In this document: piece by piece, positions 43,526 through 52,080 of the stretch
Layout: each line of letters opens with the position of its first letter
Position numbering within the stretch: position 1 is the first letter of the stretch
DNA from: Nocardia brasiliensis
Lineage (GTDB): Bacteria; Actinomycetota; Actinomycetes; Mycobacteriales; Mycobacteriaceae
Assembly (NCBI RefSeq): GCF_011801125.1
Contig: NZ_CP046171.1
Location: forward strand, 3,224,001 to 3,288,000
Reading direction: 5' to 3'
Length of the DNA stretch: 64,000 bases
Position numbers and translations under genes: made by a program
Notes under the pieces: generated by a model
What the model saw: only the letters and a program-made list of their open reading frames with translations
Told to the model about the DNA's origin: nothing
The model's database searches: none

Positions 43526-44395
43526 TCAGCTGGTGCGCGCGGCCGCGACGAGCGCGGCGCGGGCGGCCCGGACCGCGGGATGATCGCCGGTGCCGCGGCG
43601 GTACGCGAGGTGGGTGCGCCGCCGGGTGGGCAACGCGGTCAGCGTGACCTCGGCCGGGCAGTCCAGCGCGCCGAGCTCGGGCACTAGCGCGACGCCCTGT
43701 CCGGCGGCGACGAGCGCGAGCACGGTGCCGAAGTCGTCGGCGTGGTGGCGGATCCGCGGCGTGAATCCCGCTGCCTGACAGGCGCGCACGGTCATCGTGT
43801 GGCACAGCGTGTCGGGAATCCCTGCGATCCAGGCGGTTTCGCGATAGGCGACCAGCGGTTCCGCGGTGGGCGCGGCCAGGTAGACCGTCTCCTCCAGCAG
43901 TGGCTCGGTGTCCAGCGCGGGGTCGGGTTCCACCGGCACATAGTCGTATTCCTGTACCAGCGCGACATCCAGGGCCTCCGCGCGCAACGCGGCGGGCGCG
44001 GTCGCCGGATCGATCTCGGTCACCATCAACTCCAGGCCGGGATGATCCCGGCTCAGCGCGACCAGTGCCGGGGACAGGATGGTGCGAATCGCGGTGGGGA
44101 AGGCGCCGATTCGCAGGGTGCCGATGAGTTCGGTACGCGCGGTGGCCATGTCGGCGGCGGCCTGCTCGAGCACGGCGAGGATGGTCTCGGCGTGTTCGAC
44201 GAGTCTGCGCGCGGCCGGCGTCAGCGTGACGCGGCGCCCGGTCCGCTCCAGCAGCGGCACGCCCGCTTCGCGTTCCAGCGCGCTGAGTTGCTGCGAGACG
44301 GCGGAGGGGGTGTAGGCCAGCGCCTCGGCCACCGCGGCGATGGTCTCCCGGTGCGAGAGCTCGCGCAGCAGGCGCAGTTTACGAATATCGAGCAT
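43526..44395 (-). CDS. LysR-family transcriptional regulator
   Basis: 289 residues. The N-terminal winged helix (LRLLRELSHRETIAAVAEAL, TPSAVSQQLSALEREAGVPL, LLERTGRRVTLTPAARRLVE) is followed by a periplasmic-binding-type effector domain (about 90-285). It is divergent from the DapA-like gene at 44467, the classic LysR arrangement, so it probably activates that gene and the exporter behind it. The start ATG follows the AT-rich promoter region directly, with no clear ribosome site; leaderless translation is possible. Confidence 0.9.
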   Translation of the reverse strand: MLDIRKLRLLRELSHRETIAAVAEALAYTPSAVSQQLSALEREAGVPLLERTGRRVTLTPAARRLVEHAETILAVLEQAAADMATARTELIGTLRIGAFPTAIRTILSPALVALSRDHPGLELMVTEIDPATAPAALRAEALDVALVQEYDYVPVEPDPALDTEPLLEETVYLAAPTAEPLVAYRETAWIAGIPDTLCHTMTVRACQAAGFTPRIRHHADDFGTVLALVAAGQGVALVPELGALDCPAEVTLTALPTRRRTHLAYRRGTGDHPAVRAARAALVAAARTS

Positions 44396-44466
44396 AAGGT
44401 CAGCTTATGCTCGAATGTAGAAACGTGAACTGGACCTGACGCTTGACGGCCGTCACCCTCATAACC

Positions 44467-45393
44467 ATGACGCTCGCAGGCCTTTTCGTCCCCCTTGTCA
44501 CGCCGTTCACGGCCGAGAACGCCCTGGCCGCCGACGCGCTGGCGGGACTGGCGCACGCGGCGCTCGCCGAGGGCGCGACCGGTCTGGTCGCACTCGGCAC
44601 CACCGCCGAGGCCGCGACATTGACCCCCGAGGAGCGCCTCAGGGTCATCGACATCTGTGCCGCGGTGTGCCGGGAACACAACGCGCCCTTGATCGTCGGC
44701 GCGGGCTCCAACTCGACCGCCGACTCCGCCGTCGCGCTCGGCCGACTGTCCGGGCAGATCGCGGCCGCGCTCACGGTCGTCCCGTACTACACCCGGCCCA
44801 CCGAGGCCGGCGTGCTCGCGCACTTCCGGGCGCTGGCAGGCGGCAGCCCGGTGCCGCTGGTGGTCTACAACATTCCGTACCGCACCGGCCGCACGCTCTG
44901 CGCGGAGACGCTGCTCGATATCGCCGCGCACCCGAACATCATCGGCGTCAAACACGCCGTCGGCAGCATCGACGACGCCACGATCGCGCTCATGGGCGCA
45001 CGTCCCGCGGATTTCGCCGTGCTGGCCGGCGACGACCTGTTCGTCTCGCCGCTGCTGGCGCTCGGCGCCGAGGGCGGCATTCTGGCCTCGGGCATCGTGG
45101 TCACCGCGCCGTTCACCGCGCTCATCGCGGCCTGGCGGGAGGGGCGAATCGAGGAGGCTCGCGCGCTCGGGCACCGGCTGGCCGCGCTGTCGGCGACCCT
45201 GTTCGCCGAGCCGAACCCGACCGTGATCAAGGCAGTCCTGGCTGCTCAGGGCCGTATTCCGAGCGCGGCCGTTCGGCTGCCCCTGCTGCCTGCCGGCGAG
45301 GTCGCCACCGCGGCGGCGCTGGCCGAGATCGACCTCTTCTCGCGGACAACCGGACAATATGCTGGTGTCGCGACCGAAGAAGTGCAACGCTGA
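44467..45393 (+). CDS. Dihydrodipicolinate synthase/N-acetylneuraminate lyase family protein
   Basis: 308 residues. TIM-barrel class I aldolase with Schiff-base Lys162 (IIGVKHAVG), Tyr134 (VVYNIPYRTGR) and the Thr pair of GTTAEA. True DapA has GTTGE and usually GIKEATG; the changes suggest a specialised aldolase or lyase rather than the lysine-pathway enzyme. It is divergent from a LysR regulator and four bases ahead of a DHA2 exporter, so the three probably form one regulated unit. ATG 44467 is chosen over an upstream TTG. Confidence 0.75.
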   Translation: MTLAGLFVPLVTPFTAENALAADALAGLAHAALAEGATGLVALGTTAEAATLTPEERLRVIDICAAVCREHNAPLIVGAGSNSTADSAVALGRLSGQIAAALTVVPYYTRPTEAGVLAHFRALAGGSPVPLVVYNIPYRTGRTLCAETLLDIAAHPNIIGVKHAVGSIDDATIALMGARPADFAVLAGDDLFVSPLLALGAEGGILASGIVVTAPFTALIAAWREGRIEEARALGHRLAALSATLFAEPNPTVIKAVLAAQGRIPSAAVRLPLLPAGEVATAAALAEIDLFSRTTGQYAGVATEEVQR

Positions 45394-45397
45394 AGCG

Positions 45398-46933
45398 GTG
45401 ACACAACCTCCGGATACGCAGGCGACGAAGCCTGATCCGACCGCCGACAAACTCGACGCGGCGGTCTTCAAGGTGGCGGGCGTCGTGGTACTCGGCGCGA
45501 TCATGTCGATTCTCGACATCACCGTCGTCAACATCGCGCTACCCACCTTCCAAGACACATTCGACACGAGCTACGCCATCGCGGCGTGGACCGTGACGGG
45601 CTACACCCTCGCCCTGGCCACGGTCATTCCGCTGACCGGATGGGCCGCCGACCGCTTCGGCACCAAGCGGCTGTACATGGCGGCGCTCGCCTTCTTCGTG
45701 CTCGGCTCGGTGCTGTGCGCGCTGGCCTGGAACATTCAGTCGCTCATCGCGTTCCGTGTGGTCCAGGGCATCGGTGGCGGCATGCTGATGCCGCTCGGCA
45801 TGACGATCATGACGCACGCGGCGGGCCCGCAGCGGGTCGGCCGCGTGATGGCGGTGCTCGGTGTGCCGATGCTGCTCGGCCCGATCGGCGGCCCCATCCT
45901 CGGTGGCTGGCTGATCGAGTTCCATTGGCAGTGGATCTTCCTGATCAACCTGCCGATCGGCATCATCGCGCTCATCCTGGCGCAGGTGGTATTCCCCGCG
46001 GACAAGCCGGAACCGGCGGAGTCGTTCGATTTCGTCGGCATGCTGCTCGCCTCACCTGGTCTGGCGCTGTTCCTGTTCGGCGTCTCGTCGATCCCCGGCG
46101 AGGGCACAGTGCTCGCGACGAAGGTGCTGCTGCCCGCGATCATCGGCTTGATCCTGTTGGTGGCGTTCGTCTTCCACGCGCTGCGTACCGAGCACCCGCT
46201 GATCGATCTGCACCTGTTCCGTAACCGGGCGCTGACCTTCTCGGTGCTCACCATGGTGCTGTTCGCGATCGCGTTCTTCGGCGGCAGTCTGCTGCTGTCG
46301 GCCTACCTGCAGCAGGTGCGCGGCGAATCGGCGTTGCACACCGGATTGTTGCTGGTACCACAGGGTTTGGGCGCGATGCTGACGATGCCGGTGGCGGGCA
46401 GGCTGGTGGACAAGATCGGCCCCGGCAAGATCGTGCTGGTCGGCATCGCGCTGATCGCGGTCAGCACCGCGTTCTTCGTGCAGTTGAAGGTGGACACGTC
46501 GTATCCGATGCTGCTGGCCGCGCTGTTCGTGATGGGTCTCGGCATGGGCTGCACCATGATGCCGATCATGACCGCGGCCATCCAGACGCTGACCCACCAG
46601 CAGGTCGCGCGCGGCTCGACCTTGATGAACATCATCAACCAGACCGGTGGCTCGATCGGCACCGCGACCATCTCGGTGGTGCTCACCGCGCTGCTCAACG
46701 ACCGGCAGTTCGCGCTGCCCGCGATCGCCGCGACCACCAAGCCCGAACTGGCGAGTCAGCTCCCGCCGGGTGTGCTGGAGGCCGGATTGGACCAGGCCGC
46801 AACGGCATTCAGCCACACCTACATCGTGGCGCTGGTGCTGATCGTGCTCACCCTGGTGCCCGCGTACTTCCTGCCCCGGACCAAGCCGAAGAATCCGGAC
46901 GCGGTCGACGCGACGGCCGTCGTCCACGTCTGA
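45398..46933 (+). CDS. DHA2-family (14-helix) MFS drug exporter
   Basis: 511 residues. SILDITVVNIALPTFQ is motif D1, GWAADRFGTKRLYM motif A and RVVQGIGGGMLMPLGMTIM the helix 4 motif. GVPMLLGPIGGPILGGWLIE is the antiporter motif C. Fourteen hydrophobic segments fit EmrB/QacA-type proton antiporters that export drugs or metabolites. GTG 45398 lies four bases after the DapA-like stop, so they are co-transcribed. It converges on rpoB2, separated by a bidirectional terminator. A role in exporting a rifamycin-like compound is possible but only a guess from position. Confidence 0.85.
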   Translation: MTQPPDTQATKPDPTADKLDAAVFKVAGVVVLGAIMSILDITVVNIALPTFQDTFDTSYAIAAWTVTGYTLALATVIPLTGWAADRFGTKRLYMAALAFFVLGSVLCALAWNIQSLIAFRVVQGIGGGMLMPLGMTIMTHAAGPQRVGRVMAVLGVPMLLGPIGGPILGGWLIEFHWQWIFLINLPIGIIALILAQVVFPADKPEPAESFDFVGMLLASPGLALFLFGVSSIPGEGTVLATKVLLPAIIGLILLVAFVFHALRTEHPLIDLHLFRNRALTFSVLTMVLFAIAFFGGSLLLSAYLQQVRGESALHTGLLLVPQGLGAMLTMPVAGRLVDKIGPGKIVLVGIALIAVSTAFFVQLKVDTSYPMLLAALFVMGLGMGCTMMPIMTAAIQTLTHQQVARGSTLMNIINQTGGSIGTATISVVLTALLNDRQFALPAIAATTKPELASQLPPGVLEAGLDQAATAFSHTYIVALVLIVLTLVPAYFLPRTKPKNPDAVDATAVVHV

Positions 46934-46942
46934 CGGCGTGCG

Positions 46943-46973
46943 CCGAGATCGCCACCGGCGGTGGCGATCTCGG
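46943..46973. terminator. Bidirectional terminator between the exporter and rpoB2
   Basis: CCGAGATCGCCACC and GGTGGCGATCTCGG form a perfect 14-bp stem with a three-base loop in the 53-base gap between convergent stops. No long T-run; it should still stop transcription from both sides. Confidence 0.85.
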
Positions 46974-46986
46974 CTGCGGACGGCAC

Positions 46987-49900
46987 TCAGCCGGGCAGGT
47001 CGTCCACGGTGGCTTCGTTCCTGGACAGGTTGATGCCCAGGTTCGCGGCCGCGCGCTCGAGATCCTCGTCGTCGCCGTCGCGCATCTCGATCGCGGCGCC
47101 GTCGGATGACAGCACCTCGACGTTGAGGCACAGGGACTGGAGTTCTTTGAGGAGCACCTTGAACGATTCCGGGATGCCTGGTTCCGGAATGTTCTCGCCC
47201 TTGACGATCGCCTCGTAGACCTTCACGCGGCCGACCACGTCGTCGGATTTGATGGTGAGCAGTTCCTGCAGCGTGTAGGCGGCGCCGTAGGCCTGCATCG
47301 CCCAGCACTCCATTTCACCGAAGCGCTGGCCACCGAACTGGGCCTTACCGCCGAGCGGCTGCTGGGTGATCATCGAGTACGGGCCGGTCGAGCGGGCGTG
47401 GATCTTGTCGTCGACCAGGTGGTGCAGCTTGAGGATGTACATGTAGCCGACCGCCACCGGGTACGGGAACGGTTCACCCGAACGCCCGTCGAGCAGCGTC
47501 GCTTTCCCATCCGCGCCCACCAGCACATCGCCGTCGCGATTGGGCAGCGTCGACCCGAGCAACCCGGCCAGTTCCGCGTCGCGCGCGCCGTCGAAGACCG
47601 GCGTCGCGATCTTGCTGTCCGGTGGCGCGGCACGCAGTTCGTCGGGCAGCGCCGCCGCCCACTCCGGCGCACCCTGGATCTCCCAGCCGGCCTTGCCGAT
47701 CCACCCGAGGTGGGTTTCGAGGATCTGGCCGATGTTCATACGACGCGGCACACCGTGGGTGTTGAGGATGATGTCGACCGGGGTGCCATCGGGCAGGAAC
47801 GGCATGTCCTCGGTGGGCAGGATCTTGCCGATGACACCCTTGTTGCCGTGGCGGCCCGCGAGCTTGTCACCGTCTTGGATCTTGCGCTTCTGCGCGACGT
47901 AGACCCGCACCAGCTCGTTGACACCGGGGGGCAGATCGTCGTCGTCCTCGCGGGAGAACACCCGGATACCGATGACCTTGCCCGACTCACCGTGGGGCAC
48001 CTTGAGCGAGGTGTCACGCACCTCGCGGGCCTTCTCACCGAAGATCGCGCGCAGCAACCGCTCTTCCGGGGTCAGCTCGGTCTCACCCTTCGGGGTGACC
48101 TTGCCGACCAGGATGTCACCGTCACGGACCTCGGCACCGATCCGCACGATGCCACGCTCGTCGAGGTCGGCCAGGACCTCGTCGGAGACGTTGGGGATAT
48201 CGCGGGTGATCTCCTCGGCGCCGAGCTTGGTGTCGCGGGCATCGATCTCGTGCTCCTCGATATGGATCGAGGTCAGCACGTCCTCTTCCACCAGGCGCTG
48301 CGACAGGATGATCGCGTCCTCGTAGTTGTGGCCCTCCCACGGCATGATCGCGACGAGCAAGTTCTTGCCCAACGCCATCTCACCGTTCTCGGTGCACGGA
48401 CCATCGGCGAGCACCTGACCGGTCTCGACCCGCTGACCCTCGTCCACGATCGGCCGCTGGTTCGCGCAGGTGCCCTGGTTGGAGCGGGCGAACTTGCGCA
48501 TCCGGTAGCTCTTGCGGGTGCCGTCGTCGGCCATCACGGTGACATAGTCGGCCGAAACCTCCTCGACCACACCGCTCTTCTCGTTCACCACGACATCACC
48601 GGCGTCGACGGCGGCGCGCAGTTCCATGCCGGTGCCCACCACGGGGGCCTCGGAACGGATCAGCGGCACGGCCTGACGCTGCATGTTCGCACCCATGAGG
48701 GCACGGTTGGCGTCGTCGTGCTCCAGGAACGGGATCATCGCCGAGGCCACCGAAACCATCTGGCGCGGTGAGACATCCATGTAGTCGACCTCGGTGGGGG
48801 CGACGTATTCGACCTCCTCGCCGAAACGTCGTGCCAGCACCTTGGTTTCGGTGAGTCGTCCGTCGGCGTCGACCGGCGAGTTGGCCTGCGCGCGCACGTA
48901 GCGCTCTTCTTCGTCGGCGGTCAGGTAGACGATCTCGTCGCTCACCTGACCGCCGATCACCTTGCGGTAGGGCGTCTCGATGAAGCCGAACGGGTTGACC
49001 CGCGCGTAGACCGAAAGATAGCCGATGAGACCGATACTCGGGCCTTCCGGCGTTTCGATCGGGCACATCCGGCCATAGTGGCTGAAGTGGATGTCGCGCA
49101 CCTCGAGGCTGGCGCGTTCCCTGGTCAGGCCGCCCGGGCCGAGCGCGGACAGGCGGCGCTTGTGGGTGAGCCCGGCGAGCGGGTTGTCCTGCATCATGAA
49201 CTGCGAGAGCTGGGAGGTTCCGAAGAACTCCTTGATCGCGGCGACGACCGGGCGGATGTTGATCAGGGTCTGCGGCGTGATCGCCTCGACGTCCTGGGTG
49301 GTCATCCGCTCGCGGACCACGCGCTCCATCCGGGACAGGCCGACCCGGATCTGGTTCTGGATCAGCTCGCCGACGGTACGGACGCGCCGGTTGCCGAAGT
49401 GGTCGATGTCGTCGACCTGCACCGCGACGTCGGTGCCCGCGGGCCCCGTCATCGTCTTGTCGCCGGCGTGCAGGTGGGCGAGGTACTCGATGGTGGCGAT
49501 CAGGTCCGTTTCGGTGAGCGTGGTCGTCGCGCTGTCGGCGATGCCGAGCTTCTTGTTGATCTTGTAGCGACCCACGCGGGCGAGGTCGTAGCGCTTCTCC
49601 TTGAAGAACAGGTTCTCCAGCAGGGTCTGCGCGGACTCCTTGGTCGGCGGCTCGCCCGGACGCAGCTTGCGGTAGATGTCGAGCAGCGCCTCGTCGGTGC
49701 CGCTCGTATGGTCTTTGGCCAGGGTCGACAGCATGACCTCGGAGAAGCCGAAGCGTTCGGCGATCTGTTCCGGACTCCACCCGAGTGCCTTGAGCAGCAC
49801 GGTGACGGGCTGACGACGCTTGCGGTCGATACGCACACCGACGGTGTCGCGCTTGTCGACGTCGAACTCCAGCCACGCGCCACGCGACGGAACGACGCGT

Positions 49901-50457
49901 GCGCTGTACAGATTCTTGTCGGTCGTCTTGTCGACCGTGTGATCGAAATACACTCCGGGCGATCGGGTGAGTTGCGAGACGACGACGCGCTCGGTGCCGT
50001 TGATGATGAACGTGCCCTTGTCGGTCATCATCGGGAAGTCACCCATGAAGACCGTCTGGCTCTTGATCTCACCGGTGTTGTTGTTGATGAACTCCGCGGT
50101 GACGAACAGCGGCGCCGCGTAGGTCATGTCCTTGTCTTTGCACTCGTCGATCGAGGCCTTGACCTCTTCGAACCGAGGATCGGACAAAGTCAGCGACATC
50201 GAGCCCGCGAAATCCTCGATCGGCGAGAGCTCCGCGAGCGTTTCCGCGAGTCCGCCGACCTGCTCGGTCTCGCCGCGGGCGACGTCCTGCCGTTGCGGTG
50301 CGCCGATCAGCCGGGCGAACGAGTCGGTTTGCAGGTCGAGCAGATTCGGCACATCGATGGGTTCGCGCACTCTGGCGAACGAGATCCGGTGCGGAGCTGC
50401 GGGGACAGCGGCAACGGCCACGGCGTGATCGGCGTCGGACTGGGGCGATACGGGCAC
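46987..50457 (-). CDS. rpoB2: Second RNA polymerase beta subunit, rifamycin-resistance type
   Basis: 1156 residues, a full-length beta subunit: [15 protein letters not shown] N-terminus ([20 protein letters not shown]), rif region, [19 protein letters not shown], and the C-terminal [20 protein letters not shown]. There is no rpoC downstream; the next gene is a convergent exporter, so this is the free-standing paralogue known in Nocardia as rpoB2, a rifampicin-resistance determinant in N. farcinica. In the rifamycin pocket, Met422 ([13 protein letters not shown]) replaces the usual Asp516 (E. coli numbering), with Asp for Asn518 and Ala for Ser522. The His526 and Ser531 positions are unchanged. 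GTG 50457 is chosen because AAAGGA lies eight bases upstream and the protein then begins like other RpoBs. Own promoter at 50703-50732. Confidence 0.92.
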   Translation of the reverse strand: MPVSPQSDADHAVAVAAVPAAPHRISFARVREPIDVPNLLDLQTDSFARLIGAPQRQDVARGETEQVGGLAETLAELSPIEDFAGSMSLTLSDPRFEEVKASIDECKDKDMTYAAPLFVTAEFINNNTGEIKSQTVFMGDFPMMTDKGTFIINGTERVVVSQLTRSPGVYFDHTVDKTTDKNLYSARVVPSRGAWLEFDVDKRDTVGVRIDRKRRQPVTVLLKALGWSPEQIAERFGFSEVMLSTLAKDHTSGTDEALLDIYRKLRPGEPPTKESAQTLLENLFFKEKRYDLARVGRYKINKKLGIADSATTTLTETDLIATIEYLAHLHAGDKTMTGPAGTDVAVQVDDIDHFGNRRVRTVGELIQNQIRVGLSRMERVVRERMTTQDVEAITPQTLINIRPVVAAIKEFFGTSQLSQFMMQDNPLAGLTHKRRLSALGPGGLTRERASLEVRDIHFSHYGRMCPIETPEGPSIGLIGYLSVYARVNPFGFIETPYRKVIGGQVSDEIVYLTADEEERYVRAQANSPVDADGRLTETKVLARRFGEEVEYVAPTEVDYMDVSPRQMVSVASAMIPFLEHDDANRALMGANMQRQAVPLIRSEAPVVGTGMELRAAVDAGDVVVNEKSGVVEEVSADYVTVMADDGTRKSYRMRKFARSNQGTCANQRPIVDEGQRVETGQVLADGPCTENGEMALGKNLLVAIMPWEGHNYEDAIILSQRLVEEDVLTSIHIEEHEIDARDTKLGAEEITRDIPNVSDEVLADLDERGIVRIGAEVRDGDILVGKVTPKGETELTPEERLLRAIFGEKAREVRDTSLKVPHGESGKVIGIRVFSREDDDDLPPGVNELVRVYVAQKRKIQDGDKLAGRHGNKGVIGKILPTEDMPFLPDGTPVDIILNTHGVPRRMNIGQILETHLGWIGKAGWEIQGAPEWAAALPDELRAAPPDSKIATPVFDGARDAELAGLLGSTLPNRDGDVLVGADGKATLLDGRSGEPFPYPVAVGYMYILKLHHLVDDKIHARSTGPYSMITQQPLGGKAQFGGQRFGEMECWAMQAYGAAYTLQELLTIKSDDVVGRVKVYEAIVKGENIPEPGIPESFKVLLKELQSLCLNVEVLSSDGAAIEMRDGDDEDLERAAANLGINLSRNEATVDDLPG

Positions 50458-50702
50458 AGTGCGTCCTTTCGGGACTTTCGCTGCTGACGAATTGCACGTG
50501 CACGCCTTCGGACAGAGCTCACGCATCAGTGAGAAAGTGAGCATCACCGGGAATAGTGATACTCACTGCTGTTCGATACGAGAGTTCGGACGGGCGGCGG
50601 CCTGCGCAACGCTTCAAATTACGCGCAGTTTTCCGGCAGCGCAACAGTCATTCGAGATTTTCGGACCGAATTGTGGTCGTCTCGAATATTTCCCGCATTT
50701 AT

Positions 50703-50732
50703 AGAATAACGCTGCGCCACTTATGAAGTCAA
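50703..50732 (-). promoter_or_regulatory. Candidate sigma70-type promoter of rpoB2
   Basis: On the minus strand TTGACT (50732-50727) and TATTCT (50708-50703) are 18 bases apart in an AT-rich stretch. It leaves a leader of about 240 bases before the GTG start. The 50458-50801 gap holds no other gene; no clear rifamycin-associated element was seen. Confidence 0.6.
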
Positions 50733-50801
50733 GATTTTGACAATTCGTCGATTAATTGCCTATACTGGAAAAGGGGAGCGGGGGTGGACAGTTGTGACGA
50801 C

Positions 50802-51581
50802 TCAGCTCGCGTCGAGGAAGTCCAGGACGAGCGGCCCCGCGATCGCACGGAACTCATCGAAGTAGGCGTGCCGCGCGCCCGGGATCAGGTGCATGCGCGC
50901 GTCCGGGATCCGCTCGGCCAGCAGCGGGGCATTCGCCACCGGATTGAACCGGTCCTCTGTACCGTGCACGATCAGCGTCGGCGCTTGGATCTGCGGCAGT
51001 ACGTCCCACGCGTTGTGTTTGTTGCTCGCGACGAGATGCCTGCGCTTGGCATGCGCGGGCATGTCGGGGTCGCCGAGCGTATTGAACGGGCCCGGGGTTC
51101 GCGCCAGCCACTGCGGCGTGTACATCAACTCCAGCAGCGCCCGCCGGGCCGCGGCCGCGTCGGGCTGGATGAGCGACTGCCTGATCTCCGGTCCGCGCTC
51201 GACGCTGTGCCTGCCGCCCGGTGATGTGCAGCCGAGTACCAGCGCGCGGACTCGATCCGGATACCGGGCCGCCAGCCACTGGCCGACCCGCCCGCCCATC
51301 GATGTGCCGTACACCGCGGCCCGCTCGATCCCGAGATCGTCGAGCACCGCGATCACGTCGTCGGCGAAACCCGCTGTGCTGTATGGTTCGTCGGGTTTGT
51401 CGCTGTCACCGGTGCCGCGCCAGTCGAGGGTGACCGTGCGGTACCGGTGCTCGAAGTCGGCGCTGATCCCGTCCCACCAGTGCCGGTTGTTGGCTTGCCC
51501 GGCGAGCAGCACGAGCGGGTCGCCCGCGCCCGCGGTCTGATAGGCGAGGCGAGCGCCATCGGCGGCCTTGGCGTACGGCAC
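50802..51581 (-). CDS. Alpha/beta hydrolase
   Basis: 259 residues. Oxyanion region PLVLLAGQANNRHWWDGI, nucleophile elbow YGTSMGGRVGQWLAA, acid in TLIVHGTEDRFNP and His in IPGARHAYFDEF complete the triad. The overall layout (DWRGTGDSDKPDEPYSTAGF) is that of small cytosolic esterases or C-C hydrolases of the 3-oxoadipate enol-lactonase kind. GTG 51581 is chosen for the GAAAGGAAA upstream. Substrate unknown. A tetR remnant lies just upstream. Confidence 0.85.
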   Translation of the reverse strand: MPYAKAADGARLAYQTAGAGDPLVLLAGQANNRHWWDGISADFEHRYRTVTLDWRGTGDSDKPDEPYSTAGFADDVIAVLDDLGIERAAVYGTSMGGRVGQWLAARYPDRVRALVLGCTSPGGRHSVERGPEIRQSLIQPDAAAARRALLELMYTPQWLARTPGPFNTLGDPDMPAHAKRRHLVASNKHNAWDVLPQIQAPTLIVHGTEDRFNPVANAPLLAERIPDARMHLIPGARHAYFDEFRAIAGPLVLDFLDAS

Positions 51582-51610
51582 GGTTGAGTTTCCTTTCGCG
51601 GTAGGTGGAG

Positions 51611-51680
51611 CTACTTGCTCGAACGCAGGCTCTCGAACACGAATTCCAGGCAGCGACGCCACGCGGGGGAGCCGCTACCG
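51611..51680 (-). pseudogene. C-terminal tail of a TetR-family regulator
   Basis: On the minus strand the last 20-odd residues read PAWRRCLEFVFESLRSSK then stop, a typical end of TetR repressors. Nothing upstream continues it; instead similarity to an SDR begins on the other strand within a few bases. Deletion remnant. Confidence 0.5.
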
Positions 51681-51684
51681 GGGA

Positions 51685-52023
51685 TGCTCGAACGTGGTTC
51701 CGGTGGACCGCTCTTCGCGGGCGGGCTGTCCAGCGTGGTGCCCATGCCGATGCTCGGCCAGCTCGCCCTGGCCTCGGGCGCACTGCGCAACTACGCCGTC
51801 ACCTTGCACGCGGCCCTCGCCGATCGAGGCGTCTACGCGGGCACGCTCACCATCGGCGGCCTGATCGAGCGCGGGGACATCCACACCATGGTCACCGGGG
51901 CACCCGAACACTTCGGCCCCGCGGCAGCACACACCCTCGACCCCGACCACCTCGCCGACAGGGCTTGGGAGATGCACCGCGCGGGATCGCGCCGAGGAGG
52001 TGTTCGACGTATTCAGCGGGTGA
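51685..52023 (+). pseudogene. C-terminal remnant of an SDR oxidoreductase
   Basis: The plus strand reads MLERGSGGPLFAGGLSSVVP, then LRNYAVTLHAALADRGVYAG and TLTIGGLIERGDIH, the second half of a short-chain dehydrogenase. A frameshift near 51985 moves the last part (DRAEEVFDVFSG, stop 52021-52023) into another frame. The cofactor-binding half is missing. With the tetR tail it marks a deletion across a former divergent tetR-SDR pair. Confidence 0.7.
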
Positions 52024-52080
52024 GACCGGACGGCGGCGGGACCGCGACGGGTCCCGCCTGCCGTTGCGCGCCAGTCGAAC

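Noticed and set aside
44467..45393. dapA of lysine biosynthesis
   Set aside because: Motifs differ (GTTAEA, GVKHAVG) and the context is a LysR regulator and drug exporter, so no gene symbol was given.
46987..50457. Housekeeping rpoB of an rpoBC operon
   Set aside because: No rpoC follows; a convergent exporter gene and terminator come next, and the rifamycin pocket carries a substitution.
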